Below are positions 44,491 through 52,665 of a stretch of DNA of 64,000 bases, piece by piece. Within the stretch, counting starts at the first letter, position 1. The number at the start of each line of letters is the position of its first letter. The translations under genes were made by a program, and so were the position numbers. This DNA comes from Novosphingobium silvae (GTDB lineage Bacteria > Pseudomonadota > Alphaproteobacteria > Sphingomonadales > Sphingomonadaceae). The notes below the pieces were generated by a model that was not told where the DNA came from, did no database searches, and saw only the letters and a program-made list of their open reading frames with translations. The stretch is taken from assembly GCF_009856825.1 (NCBI RefSeq), contig NZ_WVTD01000003.1, positions 124,001 through 188,000 on the forward strand. The letters run 5' to 3'.

Positions 44491-45435
44491 TCAATCCGGC
44501 AGCGCGGCCACGAAGGCGCGCACTACCTCGGCCGAGTTCACCGAGGCGAGCGCCATGAAGGTGTTCATCTGGTTCTCTCCGCTGTCGCCGCCGGCAAGGT
44601 CGGACAGGCTGCGAAAGACGATCGCCGGCACTGCGTTGGCATAGGCGACCTGCGTCACCGCCGCGCTTTCCATGTCGAGCACGCGCGCATTCCACGCCTG
44701 CTGCAGGTATTGGCGGAACTCGGCGTTGTCGGCAAAGACGCTGGCGCTCACCCCGGTGCCGCCGACCACGATCTTGGGCTCCTGCGCCAGGCATCGCGAG
44801 CTGTCCGGTGCCTGCCCCTCGCCGCCGATGCAGCGTTTGAGCGTGACCTTGGGAGTGATCCGGCGCGCGATCTCGACGAGGCCGGCGTCGACCGGCAAGG
44901 TGTAATGGCGCCGCGTTGCCTCTCCGGCATTGCCCACGCGCACGCCGCGCGGGAACATCATGCCCCAGTTCCCCGGCGCCTCGGGATCGACCGGCTCGGG
45001 CGGGGCCCAGCCCTTGTCCGTCTTCCGCGCGAAGGACACCTCGAGATATTGCGCCCAGTCCTGTGCGACGATCACATCGCCGATGGACAGGGTCGGATCC
45101 ACGCCGCCGGCGATTCCGGAGAAGACGATCCGCTTCACCTTGAACCGGTCGAGCACGAGCTGCGTGTTCATCGCCGCGTTCACCATCGACACGCCGCTTT
45201 GCATCAGCACCACCGGCTTGCCTTCCAGCCGCCCGGTGACGAAGGTCAGGCCGTTGACCTTGTGCTCCCGCGCGTTCCGGACGGCGGGCAGAAGCGCGTC
45301 CCACTCGGGCTGGAACGCGGTCATAACAACCGTGCGCGCGGTTTCGTCCAGCCGCTTCGCTTCTGCCGGAACGGCCGCGAGGGCGAGCGGGAGAGCGAGG
45401 GGGACAGCGAGGGCAAAAAAGGCAGTAGAACGCAT
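44491..45435 (-). CDS. Exported phosphorylase-superfamily protein (purine nucleoside phosphorylase/nucleosidase-like)
   Basis: A 314-residue protein with a clear signal peptide (FFALAVPLALPLALAAVPAEA) and a PNP/UDP phosphorylase fold of the MTA/SAH nucleosidase type: VVMTAFQPEWDALL at the first strand, IVFSGIAGGVDP, the VLDMESAAVTQ substrate-binding Glu region, and SDLAGG with the catalytic Asp. An insertion with Cys (RCIGGEGQAPDSSRC) could form a disulfide in the periplasm. Its start overlaps the permease stop by one base (TGATG). Release of bases from nucleosides in the periplasm, for uptake by the permease next door, is the likely role. Confidence 0.82.
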   Translation of the reverse strand: MRSTAFFALAVPLALPLALAAVPAEAKRLDETARTVVMTAFQPEWDALLPAVRNAREHKVNGLTFVTGRLEGKPVVLMQSGVSMVNAAMNTQLVLDRFKVKRIVFSGIAGGVDPTLSIGDVIVAQDWAQYLEVSFARKTDKGWAPPEPVDPEAPGNWGMMFPRGVRVGNAGEATRRHYTLPVDAGLVEIARRITPKVTLKRCIGGEGQAPDSSRCLAQEPKIVVGGTGVSASVFADNAEFRQYLQQAWNARVLDMESAAVTQVAYANAVPAIVFRSLSDLAGGDSGENQMNTFMALASVNSAEVVRAFVAALPD

Positions 45436-46802
45436 CAGGCGGTTCCCATCCAGACGAAGCGGGCGACGAAAAGCAGGGCGAGGATCAGCAGGAACCAGTC
45501 GGTTCGGCGCACCGTGCCGCGCACGATCTTGAGAACGGCATGGGCGGTGATGCCGAAGGCGAGGCCGTTGGCGATCGAGAAGGTGAGCGGGATCATCGCG
45601 ACGGTGAGGAACGCGGGGATCGCCGAAAGCGGATCGTCCCACTCCACCTCGGTCAGCGGCAGCAGCATGAGGCCGCCCACGATGATGAGGGCGGGCGCCG
45701 TGGCGGCCAGCGGGATGACCTGCGCGTACGGAGCCACGAACATCGTCGCGAGGAACAGCACGCCGGTGACGATGGCGGTAAGGCCGGTGCGTCCGCCCGC
45801 CTGCACGCCCGCTGCGCTCTCGACGTAGGAGGTGACCGTGCTGGTCCCCGCGATCGAGCCGACGATGGTGGCGGTGGCATCGGTGATGAGGATGCGGTTC
45901 AGGCCCGGGATGCGCCCCGCCGCGTCCATCAGGCCCGCCCGCTTGGTGACCGCGACGAGCGTGCCGATGTTGTCGAACAGGTCGACGAAGAGGAACACGA
46001 ACAGGATTTCAAGCAGGCCGAGCCCATGCCGCCCCGAAAGACCGAACACGCCGGCAAGGTCGAGCTGGAAGGCGGTGCCGGTCAGCGCGGCGAGCGAGTA
46101 TGGCTCGGGGCTGATCGAGACCATGCCCGCGATCCAGCCGACGAGCGTGGTCGCCACGATGCCGATCAGCATGGCGCCGCGCACGTTCCACACGCTCATC
46201 GCGCCGATCACCACGAGCCCGAAGATGGCAAGCGCCGCGCCCGGGGCCTTGAGGTCTCCCAGCGCCACGAAAGTCGCGGGATTGGCGACGATGATCCCCG
46301 CGTCCTTGAAGCCGATGAAGCCGATGAACAGGCCGATGCCGCCCGCCACCGCCGCGAAGAGATAGGGCGGGATGGAGGCGACGATGAGCTGCCGCACGCC
46401 CGTCAGCGTCAGGACCAGGAAGGCGATGCCTGAAATGAACACGCAGCCCAGCGCCACCGGCCAGGGCACGCCCATCTGCTGCACGACCGTGAAGCTGAAG
46501 TAGGCGTTGAGGCCCATGCCGGGCGCCAGCGCCAGCGGCACATTGGCGACGGAGCCCATCAGGATCGAGGCGAAGGCCGCGGCAAAGCAGGTCGCCGCCG
46601 CGACCGAGGCGACGGGCATCCCCGCGCTTCCCAGGATCGCCGGGTTGACCAGCACGATATAGGCCATCGTCAGGAACGTCGTCACGCCCGCCAGCACCTC
46701 GGTACGCGCGGTGGTGCCGCGCGCGGTGAGGCAGAAATAGCGGTCGAGCGCGCCGGATGGCTCCGCCTGCCGCCCCTCGGGCATGGTCTCAGTCTGCGTC
46801 AC
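45435..46802 (-). CDS. NCS2-family purine base permease
   Basis: A 455-residue integral membrane protein with 12-14 hydrophobic helices, of the AzgA-like NCS2 branch (hypoxanthine/adenine/guanine:H+ symport). Signature segments are GVTTFLTMAYIVLVNPAIL near the N-terminus, ALAPGMGLNAYFSFTVV, GGIGLFIGFIGFKDAGI and LFVDLFDNIGTLVAVTKRAGLMD. It lies upstream of, and overlaps, the exported phosphorylase-like gene and supplies bases to the degradation enzymes. Which purine it prefers cannot be decided. Confidence 0.92.
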   Translation of the reverse strand: MTQTETMPEGRQAEPSGALDRYFCLTARGTTARTEVLAGVTTFLTMAYIVLVNPAILGSAGMPVASVAAATCFAAAFASILMGSVANVPLALAPGMGLNAYFSFTVVQQMGVPWPVALGCVFISGIAFLVLTLTGVRQLIVASIPPYLFAAVAGGIGLFIGFIGFKDAGIIVANPATFVALGDLKAPGAALAIFGLVVIGAMSVWNVRGAMLIGIVATTLVGWIAGMVSISPEPYSLAALTGTAFQLDLAGVFGLSGRHGLGLLEILFVFLFVDLFDNIGTLVAVTKRAGLMDAAGRIPGLNRILITDATATIVGSIAGTSTVTSYVESAAGVQAGGRTGLTAIVTGVLFLATMFVAPYAQVIPLAATAPALIIVGGLMLLPLTEVEWDDPLSAIPAFLTVAMIPLTFSIANGLAFGITAHAVLKIVRGTVRRTDWFLLILALLFVARFVWMGTA

Positions 46803-46917
46803 TCGTCACCCCTTCCACCGCCCCCTGCGGTGCATCCCGAAATTCATCGTCCGGCCATCGTGATCGGCCGGCGGACCTTGCGCCAGCCATTTCGTCGCCG
46901 CGCCGGCCGCTTTTCCC

Positions 46918-48339
46918 TCAGGCCCGCGAAAGCAGGGCCCCTTGCGCTCCCGATTGCCCTTGCCCTACCGGTTCCGCGTGCGCTGCAGGCTCCGCCTGCG
47001 CAGGCGTGGCAAGATCGCCCGGCTGCCCGGGCATCGAGAAACCCGTCACCCCCGCCGCTTCGAGCTTGGCGGCGAAGGCGAACAGTTCCGCCTCTCCGCC
47101 CGGTGCGCCGATCAATTGCAGGCCGATCGGCAGTTGCCCGGGACGGCGGAGCGGAACCGCCAGCGAAGGCAGCCCGGTGAAGCTGATCGGCTGGGTGTGA
47201 ATGCCAAGGTCGGCGCGCGCGGGGCTGAGCGCACCGTCGATCACGATGCGCGGGTCCTCCACCAGCGGCGCCACCGTGGGCGTCGCAGGCGCGAGCAGCA
47301 CGTCATGATTTGCCACCAGCGCCGCGATTCTGGCGCGGTACTCGGCCCGCAAGGCCTGCGCTTCCTCGTAGAGCGCATCGGGCAGCAGTGCGCCCGCGAT
47401 CAGCCGGTCGCGCACTTGCGGATCGAAGGCCATGGCATCGGCCGCCAGCGCCTCGCGGTGAAGCGCCCCGCCCTCATACGCGGTGATGAGGAACGCGGCC
47501 GAGCGGGCGCGCGCGATCTCGGGCAGTTCGACGAGCGGCGCCTCGGGCGCGATCGCGTCGATCGCGGCGAGCTGGTCTGCCTCCACGTTCTCGCGGAACC
47601 GCCCGCCAAGCCGCGCCACGCGGGGAGTGCCGCCGGACGCAGCCACCTTCCGGCCGCAAAGCACTTCCCACACCAGCACCATGTCCTGCGCCGAACGGGT
47701 GAAGGGACCGACATCGTCGAAACTCTTCGCGAAGGGGAACACGCCGCCCAGCGGCAGATCGCCGTTCGTGGGTTTGAGGCCGTAAGTGCCCGTCAGGCTC
47801 GCGGGCACCCGGATCGACCCGTTCGTGTCCGAGCCAAGCGCGAAAGGCAGCAGCCCGGCCGCGACCACCGCCGCCGACCCGCCGGAGGAGCCTCCCGCCA
47901 GCCGCGCCGTATCGTGCGGGTTGCGCGTGGTACCATAAGCCGCGTTGATGGTGGCGAAGCCATAGGCGAACTCGTCCATGTTGAGCGTGGCGACCAGCAC
48001 CGCGCCCGCAGCCCGGAGCCGCGCCACCGCCTCGGCGTCGGCCGGCGCGGGGGCGGCATCGGCATAGAGCATGGACCCCGCCGTGGTGGGCAGCCCGGCA
48101 ATGTCGAAAAGATCCTTGACGCCGTAGGGCACGCCCGCGAGCGGACCCGGGTCCTGCCCGGCGGCGACCTTTGCGTCCACCGCGTCCGCCTCAGCGCGGG
48201 CGCGGTCGTGAAGGACGCGTGTGACGGCGACGAGTTGCGGGTCGCTGCGCACCAGTGCGGCGAGGCATTCCTCCACCAGCGCGCGGGCGGTTACGCGCCC
48301 TTCCCGCACGGCGGCGGCGGTCTCGCGCACTCCCATCAT
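46918..48339 (-). CDS. hpxY: AtzE/HpxY-family amidase
   Basis: A 473-residue amidase-signature enzyme. The Ser-cisSer-Lys triad lies in GVPYGVKDLFDIAG (Lys, about residue 78), and LAGGSSGGSAAVVAAGLLPFALGSDTNGSIRVPAS (both Ser; shown as the family core). The ATG at 48339 overlaps the hpxX stop (ATGA). AtzE needs the small AtzG partner for activity, and the AtzG-like hpxX precedes it here. The C-terminal 35 residues are Ala/Gln-rich and unrelated to AtzE. In this setting the likely substrate is oxalurate, but AtzE homologues act on several ureido compounds. Confidence 0.85.
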   Translation of the reverse strand: MMGVRETAAAVREGRVTARALVEECLAALVRSDPQLVAVTRVLHDRARAEADAVDAKVAAGQDPGPLAGVPYGVKDLFDIAGLPTTAGSMLYADAAPAPADAEAVARLRAAGAVLVATLNMDEFAYGFATINAAYGTTRNPHDTARLAGGSSGGSAAVVAAGLLPFALGSDTNGSIRVPASLTGTYGLKPTNGDLPLGGVFPFAKSFDDVGPFTRSAQDMVLVWEVLCGRKVAASGGTPRVARLGGRFRENVEADQLAAIDAIAPEAPLVELPEIARARSAAFLITAYEGGALHREALAADAMAFDPQVRDRLIAGALLPDALYEEAQALRAEYRARIAALVANHDVLLAPATPTVAPLVEDPRIVIDGALSPARADLGIHTQPISFTGLPSLAVPLRRPGQLPIGLQLIGAPGGEAELFAFAAKLEAAGVTGFSMPGQPGDLATPAQAEPAAHAEPVGQGQSGAQGALLSRA

Positions 48340-48524
48340 GCCTGCGTCTCCGTGGGCTCGCCCCGCATCGTGCGCGCATGGCGGGCAAGCAGGGCCAGGT
48401 TCGCGGCGACGCCTGCCTCGCAAGACGCAGGGATCGGAAGCGAGCGCGCGGCGCTTGCCGCGGCGATCTCGTCGGCGCTCAAGGGAACTGCGGCGTTGCT
48501 CGCCTCAGTGGGGGTATCGGCCAT
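48336..48524 (-). CDS. hpxX: HpxX/AtzG-like small amidase subunit (DUF4089)
   Basis: A 62-residue protein, first gene of the purine string. The second half, LPIPASCEAGVAANLALLARHARTM, is the AtzG/DUF4089 core that packs against AtzE-type amidases. The first 25 residues are a variable, Ala-rich extension. Its stop overlaps the hpxY start. The promoter and dyad operator lie in the 145 bp upstream, beyond which is the fumC terminator. Confidence 0.8.
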   Translation of the reverse strand: MADTPTEASNAAVPLSADEIAAASAARSLPIPASCEAGVAANLALLARHARTMRGEPTETQA

Positions 48525-48605
48525 GGTCTCGCGATCGTTTGGGCTGCGGCGAAGGCAACGGGTGTAGCCCCGCTTCCCTGCCCGCTCACCCCCTGTCGAT
48601 CAAAC

Positions 48606-48629
48606 GCAATGATCGGAACGGATCGTTGC
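48606..48629. promoter_or_regulatory. 24-bp dyad operator, copy 2 (purine operon promoter)
   Basis: GCAATG (48606-48611), twelve bases, CGTTGC (48624-48629), preceded by AAAC and followed by an AAAAATGAGAGC tail. Here the dyad extends inwards to GCAATGATC / GATCGTTGC. The same element, same spacing, stands at 26900-26923. It is about 80 bp upstream of hpxX and next to the fumC terminator hairpin. Confidence 0.65.
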
Positions 48630-48660
48630 AAAAATGAGAGCGCCACCCGGTGGCGCCCTC
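48630..48660 (-). terminator. Rho-independent terminator of fumC
   Basis: Read on the minus strand after the fumC stop, a GC-rich stem (GAGGGCGCCAC with GTGGCGCTCTC, three-base loop) is followed by ATTTTTGC. It separates fumC from the purine operon downstream. Confidence 0.8.
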
Positions 48661-48669
48661 ACCATCGTA

Positions 48670-50052
48670 TCAGATCATGCTTTCAGGCCGGACCACCCGG
48701 TCGAACGTCGCCTCGTCCACCAGCGCCAGTTCCAGCGCCGACTGCCGGAGCGTCAGGCCTTTCTCGTGCGCGTGCTTGGCGATCTTGGCCGCGTTGTCGT
48801 AACCGATCTCGGGAGCCAGCGCGGTGACGAGCATCAGCGAGCGCTCGAGCAGTTCGGTGATGCGCGCCCGGTTCGGCTCAATCCCGTCCACGCAGCGCTC
48901 CGCGAAGCTGACCATCCCCACCGAAAGCAGGTCGATCGAGCGGATCACCGCCGCGCCGATCAGCGGCTTGAACACGTTGAGCTCGAACGCGCCCTGCAGG
49001 CCGCCGATCGTGGCCGCCTGATGGTTGCCGATGACCTGCCCGGAGACCATCGTCAGCATCTCGCACTGGGTGGGATTGACCTTGCCCGGCATGATCGAGC
49101 TGCCGGGCTCGTTGGCGGGCAGGTCAATCTCGCCAAGGCCCGAGCGCGGCCCGGAGCCCAGCCAGCGGATGTCGTTGGCGATCTTGGTCAGCGCCACCGC
49201 CAGCGTCGCCAGCGTGGAGGAGAGATGGACGAGCGGATCGTTCGACGCCAGCGCCTCGAACTTGTTGTCGGCCGGGCGGAAGGAAAGGCCGGTAAGCTGC
49301 GAAAGCTCGGCGGCGACGTCGGCGTCGAAGCCAGGCGCGGCGTTGAGGCCGGTGCCGACCGCCGTGCCGCCCTGGGCGAGCGCCGCCACGCCTTCCTCCA
49401 CCGCCGGCACGATGCGCGCGCGCGCCAGCTTCAGCTGCTGGGCATAACCCGAGAACTCCTGCCCCAGCGTCACCGGCGTCGCGTCCTGCAGATGGGTGCG
49501 GCCGATCTTCACGATACCGCCCCACGCCGTCGCCTTGGCGTCGATCGAGGCGAACAGCCGGTCCAGCGCGGGGAGCAGGCTGGCCGTCACCGCGCGCGCG
49601 GCCGCCACGTGAAGCGCGGTCGGGAAGCTGTCGTTCGAGGACTGCCCCATGTTCACGTGGTCGTTGGGATGCACCGGGCTCTTGCCGCCCCGGGTGCCCG
49701 TCAGGATCTCGTTGGCGCGGCCCGCGATCACCTCGTTGAGGTTCATGTTGGTCTGCGTGCCGCTGCCGGTCTGCCAGATGACGAGCGGGAACTGGTCGTC
49801 AAGCTTGCCTTCCACGATCTCGGCGGCGGCGGCCTCGATGGCGTCGGCCAGCTTGGCGTCGAGCCCGTGGCGGCGGTTCACCCGCGCTGCCGCCTGCTTC
49901 ACGAGCGCGAGCGCGTGGACGATCGCAAGCGGCATCCGCTCGGAGGCGCCGAAGGGGAAGTTCTCGATGCTGCGCTGCGTCTGCGCGCCCCAGTAGGCGC
50001 TGGCGGGAACGTCGATTTCGCCGATGCTGTCGGATTCGCGCCGGGTTTCCAT
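48670..50052 (-). CDS. fumC: Class II fumarate hydratase
   Basis: A 460-residue FumC, interconverting fumarate and malate. It shows the N-terminal [31 protein letters not shown] signature, [16 protein letters not shown], the [14 protein letters not shown] substrate site, [20 protein letters not shown], and the superfamily loop [15 protein letters not shown]. The ATG at 50052 was preferred because it matches the usual family N-terminus; an upstream ATG (50070) would add six residues. It ends at a strong terminator. Confidence 0.96.
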   Translation of the reverse strand: METRRESDSIGEIDVPASAYWGAQTQRSIENFPFGASERMPLAIVHALALVKQAAARVNRRHGLDAKLADAIEAAAAEIVEGKLDDQFPLVIWQTGSGTQTNMNLNEVIAGRANEILTGTRGGKSPVHPNDHVNMGQSSNDSFPTALHVAAARAVTASLLPALDRLFASIDAKATAWGGIVKIGRTHLQDATPVTLGQEFSGYAQQLKLARARIVPAVEEGVAALAQGGTAVGTGLNAAPGFDADVAAELSQLTGLSFRPADNKFEALASNDPLVHLSSTLATLAVALTKIANDIRWLGSGPRSGLGEIDLPANEPGSSIMPGKVNPTQCEMLTMVSGQVIGNHQAATIGGLQGAFELNVFKPLIGAAVIRSIDLLSVGMVSFAERCVDGIEPNRARITELLERSLMLVTALAPEIGYDNAAKIAKHAHEKGLTLRQSALELALVDEATFDRVVRPESMI

Positions 50053-50244
50053 GCTCACTCGGGTCTCCATTGGCTGCTGGTCGTTGAGGCCAACATAAGC
50101 CGCCATGCCGACATTGCCACCGATATTGCGAACGGTTCGCAGATAATGCGGCGTTGACGGCAAAGCCGCGATGCGCGACCCCACGCCCCGGGGCCGGTCC
50201 GAGCCCAATCCCCCTTTCGCCTCAGAAGGACGATCCGAACCACC

Positions 50245-51231
50245 ATGACCAAGCGCATCCTCGCCGGCCGCAGCGTCCACCCCGTGGGCCTTGGCTGCAT
50301 GAACGTCGCCTGGGCCTACAACGCCGCTCCTCCGCACGATGAGGCGGTGGCGCTGATGCGCCATGCGCTCGACGCCGGTTGCGACCATTTCGACACGGCC
50401 AACATCTATGGCGCCGGGCTCAGCGAGGAAATCCTGGGCGAGGCGATCATGGACCGGCGCGGCGAATTCCTCCTCGCCACCAAGACCGGGATCGTGACCG
50501 ATGGCGACAGGCGCGGGGTGGACTGCAGCCCCGCCGCCATCGCTGCCTCGCTCGATGCCAGCCTCAAGCGGCTGAAGACCGATCATGTGGACCTGTTCTA
50601 CATGCACCGGCTGGACCCGAGCGTGCCGATCGCGGAGTCGGTGGGCGCGATGGCGCGCGCGGTCGAGGCCGGGAAGATCGGCGGCTACGGCGTGTCCGAA
50701 TGGTCCGCCGCGCACATCCGCGAAGCCCATGCGGTGCACCCGGTCACGGCGGTGCAGACGGAATATTCGCTGTGGACGCGCAATGTCGAGCTGGCGGTGC
50801 TGGAGACGACGCGCGAGCTGGGCATTGCCCTAGTCGCCTTTTCTCCCGTCGGCCGCGGCGCGCTCGGCGGCAGGATGAGCGATCCCGCGCAGCTGCCCGA
50901 GCATGACATTCGCCGCACGATGCCGCGCTTCCAGGGCGAAAACTGGACGCATAACGCCGGGCTCATCGCGCAGCTTGCCGAGCTGGCGGGCGAAGCGGGC
51001 GTGACCTGCGCACAGCTGTCGCTCGCCTGGGTGCTTTCGCGCGGCGAGCACGTCCACGCCATTCCCGGAACGCGCCGCATCGCCTACTTCGACGAGAACC
51101 ATGCGAGCGGCGCGATGGCGCTGGACCCCGCGATCCTCGCCCGGGCGGATGCGCTCATCAACCAGCAGACCGTTGCGGGGCACCGCTACCCCGCCCATTT
51201 CCTGGCCTTGATCGACACCGAGGAGTTCTGA
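50245..51231 (+). CDS. Aldo/keto reductase
   Basis: A 328-residue NADPH-dependent oxidoreductase with the AKR catalytic tetrad: Asp and Tyr in [18 protein letters not shown] (about residues 50-67), Lys in LLATKTGIV, His in [23 protein letters not shown] and [13 protein letters not shown] are the cofactor-binding end. It is divergent from fumC with about 190 bp between them. The substrate is unknown; the YajO/AKR13-like group is broad. Confidence 0.92.
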   Translation: MTKRILAGRSVHPVGLGCMNVAWAYNAAPPHDEAVALMRHALDAGCDHFDTANIYGAGLSEEILGEAIMDRRGEFLLATKTGIVTDGDRRGVDCSPAAIAASLDASLKRLKTDHVDLFYMHRLDPSVPIAESVGAMARAVEAGKIGGYGVSEWSAAHIREAHAVHPVTAVQTEYSLWTRNVELAVLETTRELGIALVAFSPVGRGALGGRMSDPAQLPEHDIRRTMPRFQGENWTHNAGLIAQLAELAGEAGVTCAQLSLAWVLSRGEHVHAIPGTRRIAYFDENHASGAMALDPAILARADALINQQTVAGHRYPAHFLALIDTEEF

Positions 51232-51241
51232 GCCGCCGACC

Positions 51242-51270
51242 TTGACTTGAATAACCATTTAGGTTATAAG
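51242..51270 (+). promoter_or_regulatory. Strong sigma70-type promoter with 17-bp palindromic operator in its spacer
   Basis: TTGACT (51242-51247), exactly 17 bases, TATAAG (51265-51270). The spacer and -10 contain the palindrome ATAACC-ATTTA-GGTTAT (51251-51267). This is the best -35/-10 pair I noticed in the window. It stands 11 bp after the aldo/keto reductase stop and points into a stretch with no convincing gene. Confidence 0.65.
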
Positions 51271-51275
51271 CCGCA

Positions 51276-51545
51276 GCATCGATTTTGATCTCAGGATCAC
51301 GATCGAGCAAAGCGGCGGGCCGGGAGCATGTAGCTGACGCTTTCCCTCTCCCGGCGCGGTCGGCGCTTCGGTCGTGGACACCGGAACAGCCACAAAGGGA
51401 TACGTGGACGAAGATGAGGGTATGCCCTCAGGTAAGGTGGCATGGGATGCGAGCCCTGCCCACCGGCCCCACGCACCACACGGGCTCGGCCTTCGGGAGT
51501 TACCTTGCCTCTCCCGGGGGCCCTCGGCGAACAAAAGGTTTGAAC
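51276..51545 (+). ncRNA. Candidate structured non-coding RNA
   Basis: No recognisable protein is coded here on either strand. Downstream of the promoter are nested and adjacent stems: 51319-51326 with 51348-51355 (GCCGGGAG/CTCCCGGC), 51415-51420 with 51425-51430 (TGAGGG/CCCTCA, four-base loop), directly abutting 51431-51440 with 51500-51509 (ten pairs including three G-T), which encloses 51450-51456 with 51482-51488 (CGAGCCC/GGGCTCG). It does not match tmRNA, RNase P RNA, SRP RNA or a riboswitch that I know. From about 51546 to 51679 I see nothing further. Ends are approximate. Confidence 0.4.
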
Positions 51546-51679
51546 CGGCAGCCCTTGCGTGATGCCCGCAAGGAACCCCCAGCGCCGACCGCCTTGCCGT
51601 CCGCTGAACCTTTCCCCGGCGTTATCCCGCACTCGCCAGCGGGCGATGACCTGTGCCTGCGGGAGCCCTTCCGGCGTCC

Positions 51680-52588
51680 TCAGAGGCCGAGCGGCTTCAT
51701 CTCGCGGATGAGATCGACCAGCAGCCGCAGCCCGCGCGGGACCTGCCGACGGCTGGAATAATAGATGAAATATCCTTCGCCGGGCGACGACCATTCCGGC
51801 AGCGTGACCCGCAGCAGATCGCGCTGCGTGAGGTCGGCGATCCCTTCGCACGCCATGTAGATGAGGCCAAGCCCCTGCAGCGCCAGGGCGCGGCTCGCGC
51901 TGCCGTTGTTGACGGTGACCCCGCCCGGCACGTCGAGCACGAAAGATTCCTCGCCGCGCTCCAGTTCCCACTTGTAGATGCGGCTGTTGCCAAGGCGGAT
52001 GCGGATGCACTGGTGATGCATCAGGTCCTGGGGGTGGAGCGGCTCGCCGCACCGCTCGAAATAGGCGGGCGATCCCGCGATCACCCAGCTGAAATCGGCG
52101 GAAAGGCGCTGCGCGATCATGTCCTCGGGCACTGTCCCGCCGAAGCGGATGCCGGCATCGAAGCCGCCTTCGGTGACGTCCACCATCGCGTTGTCGACAC
52201 AGATGTCGAGCTCCACGTCGGGATAGCGCGCGACGAACTCGGGCAGCACCGGGGCAAGAAGCTGCGTCGCCGCATCGTCCGGCACGTTGATGCGCACTCG
52301 CCCGGCAGGCGCGTCGCGATGGAGGTTCAGCCGGTCCTCCGCCTCGTGGATGGCGGCGAAGGGATCGCGGATCGCCTCGTGCAGGTCGTCGCCCGCGGCC
52401 GTCAGCGTGACCGAGCGGTTGGTGCGGTTGACGAGCCGGACCTTCAGCCGCTCCTCCAGCCCGCGCAGCGAATGGCTGAGCGCCGAGGCCGACACGCCCA
52501 TCTCGGTCGCCGCCTTGCGGAAGTTGCGGTGCCGCGCGATCGCGAGGAAATAGCTGAGGTCGGCGAGATCCGAACGCCTGAAGGGCAT
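51680..52588 (-). CDS. LysR-family transcriptional regulator
   Basis: A 302-residue LysR regulator of the DsdC/CrgA-like branch. The N-terminal helix-turn-helix reads FLAIARHRNFRKAATEMGVSASALSHSLRGLEERL, followed by VRLVNRTNRSVTLTAAG and a substrate-binding domain ending VDLIREMKPLGL. The ATG at 52588 is the family start; the open frame upstream runs through the terminator of the next operon and is not coding. It lies downstream of paoCBA in the same direction but beyond a terminator, so it has its own promoter. Its target is unknown. Confidence 0.88.
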   Translation of the reverse strand: MPFRRSDLADLSYFLAIARHRNFRKAATEMGVSASALSHSLRGLEERLKVRLVNRTNRSVTLTAAGDDLHEAIRDPFAAIHEAEDRLNLHRDAPAGRVRINVPDDAATQLLAPVLPEFVARYPDVELDICVDNAMVDVTEGGFDAGIRFGGTVPEDMIAQRLSADFSWVIAGSPAYFERCGEPLHPQDLMHHQCIRIRLGNSRIYKWELERGEESFVLDVPGGVTVNNGSASRALALQGLGLIYMACEGIADLTQRDLLRVTLPEWSSPGEGYFIYYSSRRQVPRGLRLLVDLIREMKPLGL

Positions 52589-52616
52589 GGCGGCAAGGTT
52601 TCCGATGGACAAAAAG

Positions 52617-52644
52617 AAAAGGGCCGCGCGGCGGCGGCCCTTTT
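52617..52644 (-). terminator. Rho-independent terminator of the paoABC operon
   Basis: An 11-bp perfect stem, AAAAGGGCCGC (52617-52627) with GCGGCCCTTTT (52634-52644) and a six-base loop. On the minus strand it is followed by TTTTCTTTTTGT. It begins about 20 bp after the paoC stop. Confidence 0.88.
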
Positions 52645-52665
52645 CCTCTAGCGCATCCCCGGCGT

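Noticed and set aside
51322..51333. A start-stop (ATG TAG) with GGGAG just upstream
   Set aside because: The GGGAG is only one base from the ATG and is part of an 8-bp stem, so it is unlikely to recruit ribosomes.
51259..51534. Open frames of 60-160 codons on both strands in the fumC/AKR-lysR intergenic stretch
   Set aside because: None has a convincing start, the residues are low-complexity and inconsistent with any family, and the stretch is better explained by RNA stems.
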